From: Sophora flavescens | Taxonomy: Eukaryota > Streptophyta > Magnoliopsida > Fabales > Fabaceae | Assembly: GCA_030762895.1 (NCBI GenBank) | Contig: CM061070.1 | Location: 51,163,007-51,227,006 of the forward strand | Reading direction: 5' to 3' | Length of the DNA: 64,000 bases | Shown: positions 10,702 to 22,088 of the stretch, in pieces | Layout: each line of letters starts with the position of its first letter | Position numbering within the stretch: position 1 is the first letter of the stretch | Program-made: the position numbers and the translations under genes | Notes under the pieces: generated by a model | The model's input: the letters and a program-made list of their open reading frames with translations, nothing else | What the model was told of the DNA's origin: nothing | The model's database searches: none

Positions 10702-12118
10702 TCAATCCATGCCTAAAATTACATCTAACTGTATTAAAGGCAAGCATATCAAATTCACAAGAAAATGTCTATCCTGAATGATAATAGGACATTTTAGACA
10801 GATTGAGTTCACCATAACAGGTTCAGCAGTAGGAGTTGAAACAATTAAATCATATGACATGGAAGAAACAGGCAATTCTAAATGTCTCACACTATCCATC
10901 GAAATAAAAGAATGTGTTGTACCTGAATCAAACAGTACATTTAAAAGATTACCAGCTATGTCACAATTACCTTGTATTAAATCATCAGATTGTGAAGCCT
11001 CAGCTCCACTCATGGTATAAACTCTTCCCTTAGCCTGTGGTTTATTGGTCTGAGGGTTGTTGGAAATTGGTGCAGACTTATGAGCATTACAGTCTCTGGA
11101 TATGTGTCCTATCTGTCCACAATTGAAGCATTGTATTCCTTTCAATGCATAGTCATTGGTAGTATGATTGGTTCTCCCACACTTGTAGCATTTCTGAAGA
11201 TTGCCTTGGCTTTGATATCTCTGGCTCCCACTCCCAGATGCAATAACAACTCGGATGACATTGTTGATTACGGTTGTTTCCGGATAGTCTATAGTATGGT
11301 TTCCTCTGAGCTTGCTTTCCTCGTTGATCTTGGAACTGGGTTCTGGATCTGGATGGTCCTCCGACATTCCCTTGACTATCCTTCTCTTTCCTTATCTGTT
11401 CAAATTTTCGACTCATCTCCACCAGAGCTTCGAAATTTCTTCTCTGCAATGGTAAGACAGATTCTTTGATTTTGAACCTCAAACCTGCTTCCAATCTCTC
11501 GCATTTCCAATTTCCATTGGGTTGTACTTGAAAGAATCGAAAGTATTTGGCAAGCGACTCGAACCTCGCTACATACTCCCCAACAGATCGAGACATCTGT
11601 TTCAGGCCTACGAACTCTTGTTCCTTCTCAATTCTAGCACTTTGAGGAAAATATTTTTCCAGAAAGGCCTCACGAAAGACATTCCAAGTGATTTCCTGAT
11701 TATCCGCTACTAACAACTATCTGGTTCCCTTTCACCAGTATTCAACATCACCCAACAGTAAGAAAGTAGCATACGGAACCTTGATGTCTTCCTGAGTATT
11801 AATTAACTCAAACAATTTCTCTAGTTCCTCTATCTATAGATCCGCCTTATCAAGATTAGTCTCTCCATGAAATTGAGGTGGGTTCTGACGTCTGAAAGCC
11901 ATCAGTCCCTTTCCCTCAGTAACAACTTGAGTATGTGCATTTGTTGCAGCAGTTTGAAGGGCAATAGCAGTGGCAATACCTGCCATCACTTGAGCTGCAT
12001 AATCAGGTCCATCAACATTCTTATAGTGTTCCTCAAAATCAACTTACCCAGCTATCCTGCCACCTCTACGGCCTCTTCCACGACCGCGACCATGTCTACC
12101 TCCACCTTCGATTTCCAT
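10702..12118 (-). pseudogene. Gypsy-1 gag and protease
   Basis: The gag probably starts at 12118 with MEIEGGGRHGRGRGRGRRGG and is broken by stops within the first 100 codons. The capsid part (11153-11716) includes FREAFLEKYFPQSAR and GEYVARFESLAKYF. Two zinc knuckles follow (CYKCGRTNHTTNDY, with the last Cys lost, and CFNCGQIGHISRDC), then the protease LFDSGTTHSFIS and LDVILGMD. This double-knuckle arrangement is typical of plant gypsy gag-pro proteins. Confidence 0.85.
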
Positions 12119-12285
12119 AACTGATCTACAAGATACAATTAGTTAAATCTCAACTCAAAATTGAGATATACTCTCATTTAACAACACCCATTACTCCAAG
12201 AAGTAATTTCAAACAGGTCTTAGTCAAAGATTTACGCAACTTAGACATAATAGACCTATTCCCCAAAGATTCCCGAAAGACTCGA

Positions 12286-12300
12286 CCAACTCTGATACCA
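12286..12300 (-). other. Gypsy-1 primer binding site
   Basis: Minus strand TGGTATCAGAGTTGG, five bases from the LTR end. This is a tRNA-iMet-type PBS. Confidence 0.85.
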
Positions 12301-12305
12301 CTAAA

Positions 12306-13553
12306 CGTAACACCTCCCTTGGTATTACATCACCTTCATTTTATTACGTACAAATAAAATAGAAAGTGTATAACTTAACGCTGGTTACTTTCGGAAATTA
12401 CTTACAATCTTGGGTATGGTAAAAAAAAATCGACAGAGTCTCCTCTGTAATTTCAACATTTCCAAACAAAACACCTGTTGAAACATTTATATTTTCATTC
12501 GAAAGAAAGGCTCTCTGAGAGATAAACATATATACATATAACTACGCATCATTTCTATAAAGACCTTTTTAACCATGAGTCATCATATCAGAGTTCTATG
12601 GCAGGTTAGAAAATATATACAGACATAAGTCATACATACAGATGATATACAAAAATCAGGGTTCATCGGAGAAAGCCACTAAACAAAAACTTGGCTCTCA
12701 TCAGCCAGATATACAGAGCCCCGTGGAGTTAGTACTACCCAAAAGAACTAAGCTATCAACACCCTACGGCCCTCTAGATATGTCCATTGGAGAGACCTTC
12801 ATGATCATCCCCAGGGTCCGACGGGTCTGGTGAAAATCCTCCCTCAGTGTCATCCTCCACAGGCTCCATTTCCTCGTCGAGAGGATCGTACTCCGATACC
12901 TCGCCCTCCGGCTCCTCCTCTATAGGCTCCTCCTCGATGAGATCCACCTCAGGAAGTGCCTCGGCGACCAGGATGTCATCATCCTCCTCCTCTCCGCCAT
13001 AGATGATGATGGGAGCAAGTGGCGGTGACTCGGGTACTCCTGCAGGAACGACTGGTTGTGGGGGCGGCTGTATTAATGGGTTTTACACTATAATAATATA
13101 TATTAAAGTGTAAACATAGATTAAAAGTTATGATGTGACTAATTTTCATGAGTCTCATCAATCACTTTTATCATCTCTGCTTCAAATTATTTATGCACTA
13201 TTTCTCGTTCTGTTATTTACCCGTATCAAATTTCCTCTGCGCGCTTTCATTATTTATTTTGAAAAAATTTCGAAATAAATCCTATCACTTTAGATCAGAG
13301 TAAAAGTCATTGATTTTTCGTTCATTAGTTAAAATTTGGTCCTCTGATCGATAAATTCTTACTGACAGTGAAAACACAGACCGGTTTTCGTCTGAGTTTC
13401 AAACCTAAAAAAATTTAACTAGATCTTCATTCTATTGGATAGAATTCAGAAATGATTTTTTTTGGCCAAAATCATTTTCTAGGTTTCGGATAAAATATCC
13501 ACATTTAAATATATCAACAGATATAATAAAGCGTTGAAACTTGGGGTGTTACA
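12306..13553 (-). repeat. Gypsy-1 5' LTR
   Basis: The minus strand starts TGTAACACC at 13553 and ends GGTGTTACG at 12306, so the terminal dinucleotide has decayed from CA to CG. Length 1248 bp. The partner LTR is absent from the window. Confidence 0.85.
12774..13085 (-). other. Acidic open reading frame inside the Gypsy-1 LTR
   Basis: About 103 codons are open without a convincing start codon. The composition is extreme: Pro-rich at first (QPPPQPVVPAGVPESPP), then Glu/Asp-rich (GGEEEDDD, LIEEEPIEEEPEG, EVSEYDPLDEEMEPVEDD). It ends at a TAG at 12774. It may be a remnant of a coding segment absorbed into the LTR, or chance. I do not recognise a family. Confidence 0.45.
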
Positions 13554-14590
13554 TTCCCGTCTTGATAAATTGCACAGAGATGAAACCATACAATGAGTAA
13601 GTTTCAACGACCCATTTTTGGTTTAATGTATCACATGTTATATCAATTTCTCTTTTAACACATAGCACACATTTTATTTATCGGTGTGTTCCTGCAAATT
13701 AATCAATTGAGTGAACAAGATGCTTCTGCTTGAACACATGTAGATTTTCCTGAATGGTTCAAGCAACAAGTAAGTGTGATATAACTTAGCAAACAATATA
13801 TTAAGCTTAATTGCTAATTGAAAAAGTAATTATTTAATATGACTTACCTATTTGTAGGTGTATCAGCAACCATTAAGCATGACTAATCAACACTAGAGAG
13901 ATTTAGCGTATGAGCCCTATAGCTGTGTTAGATCATGGCATACATACTTTATTAATGGGTACAAATTCCACACAGACGAATGGAACGTGGGCAAAAAGAC
14001 AATTAATAGCGGGGTTGTCGTACAGGGTGAAGGTACTGGTGATATTTATGGGGTCATAAAACACATATATGAGTTACAATACAATACTACTACTTATCCT
14101 AAAAAAGTAGTCTTATTTTATTGTAACTGGTTTGATCCATCGAGGACAGGCACAAAGGTGGATCCCAAGTATGGAATCGTGGACATTCGCAAGGATAGAA
14201 TATATCAACAAATTGATCCGTTTATAATTGCTCAGAATGCAAAACAAGTTTATTATGTCCCTTATCCAGCAATGAGAACGGACAAACGTGGTTGGTGTGT
14301 TGCTGTCACAACAAGCTTAGGGGTCGCATAGAAATCGATGATGCAGAGGTTGAGACGCCATTCTAGGTGGATTAATCATCACATGTCAATGAAGTAATTG
14401 AGGTCGAACATATTACTGGCATGTTGGGATTTGCAAATGAAGGGGAAGAAGTGGTCATTGGTAATCAGTCATCGATGCATTCATCATCAGAGGAAGAAAT
14501 CCAAAGTGATGACTCAATGCAAGAAGAAGAAGAGTAGGGCTTACAATCAGATGACGATACCGAGTCTGAATATGATTTTTATTGTTAAGT
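13554..14590 (+). pseudogene. tnp2-like transposase C-terminus (DUF4218/DUF4216 regions)
   Basis: The first codons, immediately after the Gypsy-1 LTR, read IPVLINCTEMKPYNE, typical of the DUF4218 region of plant CACTA tnp2 proteins. Plausible introns follow (donor GTAAGT at about 13597). Next comes FPEWFKQQ, then SWHTYFINGYKFHTDEW and an uninterrupted DUF4216 segment (13987-14331) with VVLFYCNWFDP and GIVDIRKDRIYQQIDPFI. A stop (NQH*RDL), a frameshift near 14320 and further stops before 14530 show decay. The acidic tail ends near 14590. Confidence 0.83.
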
Positions 14591-14742
14591 TATTTTTATT
14601 GTATTTAAATATTTTCTTATTCAATTAAATGTAAGACTTGACAAATATTGTTGTATATTAAATATTTGCTTAGATTAGTCTGTTAGATCTCAATTGATTT
14701 ATTGTTTTTACATTGATTTATAATTGTGTTATAAAAATAGAT

Positions 14743-16825
14743 ATGTCAGCATCAGGAGGACAGTCGCCCCGCCCCCCCACCGCCTAGCGGTGATAAGGGG
14801 AAGGGGAAGGCTAAGTGGGGAGGATACATCGTCAAGTCCCAGGTGCTTGCTCGTTTTGCTGCAAGTCCCTTCGTACCCACCGTACCCACCCCCATCCTTT
14901 CTGTACCCATCCCAGTAGCACCTATAAGAGCCTCCCCCACCCATTCTACACCCTCATCGACCCATACTACACCATCCCCTACCCATACTACACCATCCCC
15001 GACACACACTACCCCATCCTCCACCCATGTCCAGACTTCCACATGCTTTGCGCCACGATGCGCACTAGTCGGCTACTCACTACCCCTTAGTGGACCCATA
15101 CCCAGCACCACCATCATCATCGACTGTGCCGGCCACACAGCCAGCATGATTATCATTTATACCGACTCCTGGGATGCTGCCACAGCATGACACGGCCATT
15201 CCATCCACATCATCCAGGCCGGCATATGATCATGACACAGCCATTCCATCCTCATCGTCTGTGCAGCAGTCGGCCACGGCGAAGGACATGCCTGAGTGGG
15301 CCAGGGTACCCGTACTTGAGGATCGACCATGGATCCGTCCTGTTTCTTGGTCGAAAGTTTTATTTAATTTAATGTTTTTTTAACTATTACTATTTTAGTT
15401 ACTATTCAATAAGTATATATATTAGTTGGTTGTCATATTGTTGAATTAATAAAATTATAAATTTTTCAGCTTCATCCCATCGAAAGTGGGATTGAAGCAC
15501 GTTACCTACGCCATCAAGGCGCAATATTGTCACTTCTGGCCATCATGGAGGGTGATCCCCACGGACGACCGGGATCGTATCTTGAGATGATTCGGGGTAA
15601 GTTGTTGTTTATTATTTCATGTAATTTTTCCTTTACTTTTCACGCATTATATATATATTTTTTGTACATGTTATTAATATTTTTTCTTTGTTAACAGGAG
15701 CTTGTGCGCTGGTTACCGGAGCATGCCTTAGAGATACGTGCTGTCTTTGATGACCGAGCAGCTGCTAGATTGAGGGACATGCTCCGGGAGCGTGGGGAGA
15801 GTCGGATACATCCGGATTACATCAGACCCAACATCTGGGCCCAGCTATGTGCGTCTTTGGGACACTCCAGACACAAGCTGAAGTGTCAATAGGCGAAGAG
15901 GAATCGAGCTTCCGAGAAGGGTGGGAGCATGCACACTGGTGGTTCGATTAGCCACATGCAGCAAGCCATTAACATGGTATGCATATATAAATAATTTTAT
16001 TTATAAACTGTATATTTTTATTAAAAAATTATTTTATAACTAATTGATTTTATTTATGTGTTGGTTGTTGGAAAGACAGTTTGCCCAATCCGTTAATGTC
16101 CTTATGGTCTTTGAGCAGACGCATATTCGCTCGGACAACGGTGAATTTGTGGATGAGAGGTCGAGGTAGACAGTGGTGAGCTAAAGTGTCTTTTTACATT
16201 TAAAGTATATGTTATTATTATATAGGTTATTATTATATATAGTTTAATAATATATTGATTGTAATGTATTGATCGCATGCAGAGTACAATGCCAGGTTTA
16301 GTCAGGTAGCGCCTAAGACTGCCTTCTGCTCTGGTGCCTCGGATCCTTCCAAGCTGGACCCTGCCGAGGTTGAGCGACTACAGACTTAGGTTTGGATGGA
16401 CGTGGCGTGCGGGAAGAAGAAGGGGTGGATTTACGGTACTGCGACCCTAGTCAAGTCCATCAGTCGGGGGGTCGACGCCGAGCTTGACCATTTGGGAGCC
16501 TACATCCTCCGGCTCACAGTACATGGAGGAGGTGTAGCGGTTGAGGTAGGATGTGCAGTAGCACAGGGAGGCGAACAAACTCATGATGCGGCAAATGGAG
16601 ACATTCTTTACGGTCATGATCGTTGTGCCCGATTTCCTCCCACCAGACAGGCGTAGCGCTTTGCAAGGGGTCTTCTATGCCAGCCAGCCCTCCACTACTT
16701 CTACCGATCCACAACCACAACCGCATGATGCTGGTGTGTCTTTTGAGCCTCTACCTAATGGTCATTTGATACCGGTGAACTCCCACCGCCAGGACGACGA
16801 TGACGGTTATTATGGTGATTATTAG
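14743..16825 (+). pseudogene. Transposase_24 (Ptta/En/Spm) gene, decayed
   Basis: Starts at the ATG at 14743 (MSASGGQSPRPP), shifts frame in a C homopolymer near 14767, then runs through a Pro/Thr repeat (PTHTTPS repeated, 14950-15020). Exon-like pieces follow with WPSWRVIPTDDRDRIL, a 15704-15892 piece (PEHALEIRAVFDDRAAARLR, PNIWAQLCASLG), AKRNRASEKGGSMHTGGS, FEQTHIRSDNGEFVDERSR and GKKKGWIYGTATL. These match, in order, the conserved parts of PF03004 proteins. Stops in several segments mean it is not functional. The end at 16825 is tentative. Confidence 0.82.
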
Positions 16826-17084
16826 GATAGTTATAGATGTAGTTGTGTTTTGTAGCTCGACATATATTTTATGTTTGGATTATTTACCTTTTTATTTTAA
16901 GTTAATTTAATTTAATTACCTTTTAATTTTATTTGTAATTTAAATTTTGGTTTTAAATTAATAATATAATAAATTAATTATAATAAAATCAAATAATAAT
17001 TAAAATTTAAAATAAAAATAAAATAATAACGAATATTTAAAATAAAAAAAATAATTATTAAAAAAATAATTAAAAAAAATAAAT

Positions 17085-17362
17085 CCTCATTACCGACGGA
17101 CATGTCCGTCAGAAACTACCACTACACTTACCGACGGAGGAATCCGTCATAAAATCTGGGATCCCGTGTGAGGAGTTACCGACGGCCTTTTCCGTTGGAA
17201 ATTTTCGACAGACGGACCATATCCGTCGATAAGCCTTTCCTACACGCCTTGTACTGACGGAGTTGAGGCCGTCGAAAAGTCCGTCGAAAAGTCTGATTTC
17301 TGACGGGTTTTGGCCTATTCCGACGGGTTTTGACCGTCGGTAATCACCCTTTTTTTGTAGTG
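17085..17362 (+). repeat. CACTA right subterminal repeats and TIR
   Basis: At least ten copies of CCGACGG, CCGTCGG or close variants occur in both orientations. The end is CCCTTTTTTTGTAGTG at 17347-17362. Such subterminal arrays are the transposase binding region of En/Spm elements. Confidence 0.88.
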
Positions 17363-17436
17363 AAAGTTCCTTAATTCCTGAACGTTCGTTTTATACTTTA
17401 AATTTAAATGAGTGTCATAGAATACATTGCATATTA

Positions 17437-18015
17437 ATTAAACTCATAGCATATTATCAAATAAAATTATTAAATATCCAAATTTGAGTCACAAGAGATT
17501 TGATTTGAATTTTAATGCACCAATTTAAAATCTTCTCATCATATTGTCATCTTTTATTTCAAATAGTCTCAAATGAAATTATTAAATATCCAAATTTGAG
17601 TCACAAGAAATTTGATTCGGATTTTAATGCTCCCAATTTATCTATACTATATACATTTAGGAATAATTTCATTGAATGCTCTTCCACGTGACGCCTTTGA
17701 GAAAAACATCATTTAATTCAAATCTTCTCAAATATACATGATATCATATGAGTTTAATTGCTATACACAGTCAATGTAAATGTTTTTTACACTGTCAACT
17801 AATAATAAATCGCCACATCATTGAAAATATTTGATTTTTATCCAAATCACCTTAAAAGTCATTGATTCCATGATTTGCGATTGGTTGACAGTGTAAAAAA
17901 TTTTACACTGACAGTACATACTAATTAAACTCATATCATATTATCAAATAAAATTATTAAATATCGAAATTTGAGTCACAAGAGATATGATTCAAATTTT
18001 AATGCACCAATGATA
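17437..18015. repeat. Threefold direct repeat in AT-rich DNA
   Basis: Three units share AAATTATTAAATATC and AAATTTGAGTCACAAGA, followed by a TTTTAATGC(A/T)CC tail: at about 17460-17525, 17575-17635 and 17942-18010. The third is separated from the second by the MITE at 17746-17936. No function is evident. Confidence 0.7.
17746..17936. mobile_element. Short MITE with ~50-bp terminal inverted repeats
   Basis: The left arm (ATATGAGTTTAATT ... TTTTTTACACTGTCAAC) matches the reverse complement of the right arm (GTTGACAGTGTAAAAAA ... AATTAAACTCATAT) over about 50 bp with few mismatches. The outermost 14 bp may belong to the flanking direct repeat rather than to the element, so exact ends and target duplication are uncertain. 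Confidence 0.72.
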
Positions 18016-21000
18016 GTCTAAATTCATTTTTAATGCACTTTAAAATTTTTGAATATTGTGTATGATATAAGAAAAATATTACAATATTAAATACATTCAA
18101 AATATACGATTTTAAAAAAGGTACAGTATAGCAACAACACACAATTTTCAAATTTATACGATAGCCCATTATGATGGACGATCAATATAATATTGCAATT
18201 TTTAAACATATCAAACACATTGAAAATTCTACAAAATCAATTAATACTAATTTGAAATCGATTTAATGCTTAAATAAATTATACATTTTCTTGGTACAAT
18301 TAACCTAACTTTTTCTCACATTGGGATTCAAAACAACAAGCTATCCTCTCTTCTCTTTTCATTGTGTCTTCTCTTCTTTTTTGCTCTCTACACTATTTTC
18401 TTTCTTTCTTCTTCGTGCTTACAAGGATTAATACAATATTTATTCAAATTGAGAGACTAATTGGTAAGCCTTAATCTTCTCCATATTGGTTTTTTTTTAT
18501 GTGCATATTTCTCAATCCTTTTTGTGTTTTTTTTAAGGATGTGGTGTTTGTTTTGGGGTTTCCATTTTCGTATGCTACTTCAGAATTGATTCTCTCCCTG
18601 TTGCAAGACTGCAACCTTTATGCATACTGAAGTTTGACCTCAGGCTGTGACATCTGCTTTTCACATGCCAACTCTGTTCGCCTAATTAATAAACAGGTAC
18701 TTGATTATTATTGAATCAGAGATAAAAACAAAATGGTTACTACTTTGAGGGTGAATTGTTTCAATTTAACTATTCTTTTGCCAGATCAAACATAGGAGTC
18801 TCTCATTCTCGAGTTACATACATTAAATTTAAAAAATCACTGTCGTGATAAGGTAAGTGAATATTACTATTTACACAAGAATACAACCTCAAGAGAACAA
18901 AATTGTCTTGTTTTATGGACAGATGTATCAGTAGCAAAAGCAAGAGCATCATTTCTGATTCGAGCAATTGCAGAATTGCCAGATCTTTGTTAATAAGAAG
19001 TCTGCATCCGGGAATGGAAACTACAATGTACTTTCATCTCAAGTTATAAACTTAACTAGAATTGCCAGGTTTGACCTCAGCATGTCCAAGCTTCAAAACC
19101 ATCCTAACATGAAACAAAGTTTTAAACAAATGTTTTACTCTTTCCTCAATAATCTCAAGCCCACCCTCCAATTTCCTGCAGCTTCTCAGAGTCATACCAT
19201 TTTTGTGAAAAATTAAAACTAATAATTTATTTATTATTAAATTAATATTTCTAAGCAATCATTTAACGTATGGTGAGTGTCAGTTTCTTATTCTCTTAAT
19301 TGAAATTGGTAAAAGTACATAATAATCTCAAGCCCACCCTCCAAGAATAAAATGGAGACCAGAAATTCATATAATACCCGAGGCAAACGGGGTAAGTGCC
19401 TGGCTTATAGTTATGATTTAACTTGAAGAATGAACTTTTAAAATACAAAAGGTTTGACAAAAATTATTAATCAAACTTGCAGCAGACAAAGTTTAAGCAT
19501 GAGCAACACATTCAAGATATGGAAATAACTTACAATGACAATTCTATACGCAACTGATTTATTGGATAGCCCAAAAACTAGGAAGGCTTTCAATGCTAAA
19601 GTCTGAAATTTCTCTTTTAAAAAAAACCATTATGTGTAAGACTGATTAACGGATCTATCATATTTTTGCAGATTTGCAAAAGTATAGAGGATAACATATA
19701 TTTAAAGGGAAACAAAACCAAACACAATGAAACTCTTCCTAATATCAGCTTACAATATTTATCTGCATACTTCAAGAGTGCGTTGTGAGCAGCATCTGTA
19801 CCAGTAACCAGTTCTTTCACATTCTGTGGCCAAAAATTAAATCATTATATACCAAGTTCAACCTACTTGAATAAAATAAACACAATTCATGATTGGTAAT
19901 TTATCCCATATACTAAAAGTATACCATATTAACATATGAATGAGAAACTACCTATTGCCTAAAACTCTTTGGTGTCTCCCTTCGTGGCTTATAAAGAGAC
20001 AATTTTGTTGATTGTTTCTTCAAAACAAAAATCTAAAATGCTTGCTTCAATTTTTTTTCCAAGATCCTAGGTGCTAATTGCAGCTTCTCCCATCTATTTC
20101 CAAGACTAATAATGTAATTTACTTATCAATATAATAATCCAAAATCATAAAAACTTTTTAAAACCCAAAAACCTAATACACATACCAATATATTACTGGA
20201 CTACTGGTGCTAATGTAGGAAGCAAAATAAAGTACATAAAATCTGCCTCAAAGAGAAAAGAAACATGATAAATATTATAGAATTGGGAAACTTTGTAGGA
20301 TTACAAAAGAGTACAAATCTAGAAAATGAAAATGACAACTTAAAGCACATAGGTATCATATGAGTTTCATGGAGGAAACCATACCGAAGATGAGCAGATA
20401 AATTCATAGTCAGCAAATTCTAAGTCCAAATATATAATGCATTTATATAATTGTCACACCTCTCCAATTAGTTTCATCTTTGGTTGTTTATGCCTTTTTG
20501 TTTGCTATTTAAAGAAAAGAAACCAGAGTCGCCTATATGAAGAAGAAAAAATAGAAGACCTTTTAATTAGCAGTTACTACAAACGATTAGTTGAACTCAA
20601 AAAAACACCGATATAGTCAAAAACTCAATAACTTAAAGGAATGGGAGAATGTCACCTTTATATGATATTATCTCATTGATATTAACATCCTTTCTTGCCC
20701 CTATAAAGTTGATACTAGCATCCTTAGAAGGTAAGAAAAATTCTTTGGCTGAGAGGAATACATATTCAAAATAATTTTACACAAAAAGTCAAGAAAAGTC
20801 ATGTATATCAAAACTTAGAGAACTTTCAATCAAAAGTTGGTTTCGAATCAGTAAAAGTAAATGGACAGATGTCATATAATGACTATTCAATCAAGATGTT
20901 GTCAACACTTGACACATAAGTTGCACGATTTTGTACATGTTCATTTTAATTTCTATGCTAAATGTGAACAGATATCACGAGAAAGGAATATATTGTTGCT

Positions 21001-21066
21001 TCCATTGAATGTTTTGGGGTGTGTATTATATAATTTAAGTCATACAATATGTCTTGAATTCCATAC
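18016..21066. other. AT-rich non-coding DNA; one possible orphan exon
   Basis: No convincing gene. A pyrimidine-rich stretch at 18340-18420 resembles a plant 5' UTR, but no ORF follows it. A 23-bp segment, AATAATCTCAAGCCCACCC and four more bases, occurs at 19147 and 19320. A possible 70-bp minus-strand exon is listed separately. Confidence 0.55.
19754..19823 (-). pseudogene. Possible orphan exon, unidentified protein
   Basis: The minus strand has an acceptor CAG at 19824-19826, an open 70-bp segment coding VKELVTGTDAAHNALLKYAD, and a donor GTAAGC at 19753. The composition looks like real protein, but no partner exon was found nearby. It may be a gene fragment carried by a transposon. Weak call. 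Confidence 0.3.
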
Positions 21067-21074
21067 CACATTAG

Positions 21075-21636
21075 TAGGGATGGCAATTTTATCCGTACCC
21101 GCGGATATCTGTGGATAAAATCCGCAACGGGCACGGGGCGGGTAGTTAAACGGGTACCCGCGGGTAAAATAAACGGGTAATTCCAATACCCGTCTATAAA
21201 CGGGGCAGGGGCGGGTATCACACTATCCGTGCCCGCGGATACCCGCACCCGTTACTTAATTACTATAATATCCTTTATTATATATATCTACTCTCAAAGT
21301 CCTTATATCATTTCCTAGATAATTTTCATCTATTGTGTTGTTTCATGGATATTTTAAGTGTGATGTATTAATTTGTAGGTGCTATTTTGTTCAAATACCG
21401 GAAGATATTAATGTGGTGGTTTGTTTAAGTTTTTTGTGTTTTTTTTAAAATTAAAAAACAGATTTATTTGTTTTTCATAACTACACATGGATATCCGCGG
21501 ATACCCGTGAAAGCCTGCGAATCCGTTAAGAACCCGTTAAGCGGGTATCCGTGCGGGTACGGGTGGATTTTTTATCCAACGGGGCGGGTAACGGGTAACC
21601 AGTATCCGTGCCCGCCCCGCCCCGTTGACATCCCTA
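21075..21636. mobile_element. hAT-N1: non-autonomous hAT-type element, GC-rich ends
   Basis: Termini TAGGGATGGCAA and (reverse complement) TAGGGATGTCAA are flanked by a perfect 8-bp target duplication CACATTAG (21067-21074 and 21637-21644), the hAT length. Each end carries clustered CGGGTA(C/T)CCG and GCGGATA motifs in a GC-rich block of ~180 bp, while the centre is AT-rich. It has no coding capacity. Total length 562 bp. Confidence 0.88.
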
Positions 21637-22055
21637 CACATTAGTAAGAATCTTACATAGACATATTCATTTACGACAAATTAGAATACTCATTTTTTCT
21701 TTTCAAGATACAAAACTCTTATTTTGCAAATTTTAGATGAACAAACCTTCTCAGGAGATGCTTGAATTTTATATTTTCATTTGATTGTCTACATTTTGAT
21801 AGTGCGTCTATTAGGTTGGATAAAGATTAAACTTGCATCGAGAATATAAGAGAAATAACTTAAAGATTTAAGTAAATTACATAGGGAAATGATTCATCAT
21901 CTTGACATAATTTATTTTCTTTGAAAACATATAAAATTTACGACTATTTGTTTATCACAATTCATGATGTACAACAATTAATTTTTAGTTGCTTCAAATA
22001 AATCAATTACATTGAAAATTATTGATAATCTTCAATACCAATGTAAGTGGAATGA

Positions 22056-22059
<4 letters not shown>

Positions 22060-22088
<29 letters not shown>
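22060..22088. repeat. (TA)n microsatellite next to a Helitron end
   Basis: About 13 TA units end at the Helitron 3' terminus. Helitrons insert between A and T, so a TA tract is a natural target. Confidence 0.85.

Larger units (their letters stand above)
8703..13553 (-). mobile_element. Gypsy-1: Ty3/gypsy element lacking its 3' half
   Basis: On the minus strand: 5' LTR (12306-13553), PBS (12286-12300), gag, zinc knuckles, protease, RT, RNase H and the integrase zinc-binding region, where it ends at the copia junction. Integrase core, any chromodomain and the 3' LTR are absent. The pol order and the TGTAACACC LTR terminus fit the Tekay/Del-type chromoviruses, but the diagnostic chromodomain is missing, so the lineage is inferred. 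Confidence 0.87.
13554..17362 (+). mobile_element. CACTA (En/Spm) DNA transposon, left part missing
   Basis: Two decayed plus-strand genes (tnp2-like C-terminus, then a Transposase_24 gene) are followed by a subterminal region rich in CCGACGG/CCGTCGG repeats. The right terminus, read inward, is CACTACAAAAAAAGGG. The left side is interrupted at 13553 by Gypsy-1, so the remaining half of the tnp2 gene and the left TIR must lie beyond the left retrotransposon block or be lost. Confidence 0.87.

Noticed and set aside
14729..15042. Minus-strand Gly/Val-rich ORFs
   Set aside because: Antisense of the Pro/Thr repeat of the CACTA gene; the plus frame matches the Transposase_24 family further on.
17437..18015. 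Repeat units considered as a CRISPR-like array
   Set aside because: Only three long, imperfect units with irregular spacing, in plant DNA without cas genes.
18968..19258. Small ORFs on both strands around 19000-19250
   Set aside because: Overlapping short ORFs with no conserved motif; AT-rich composition makes such ORFs likely by chance.
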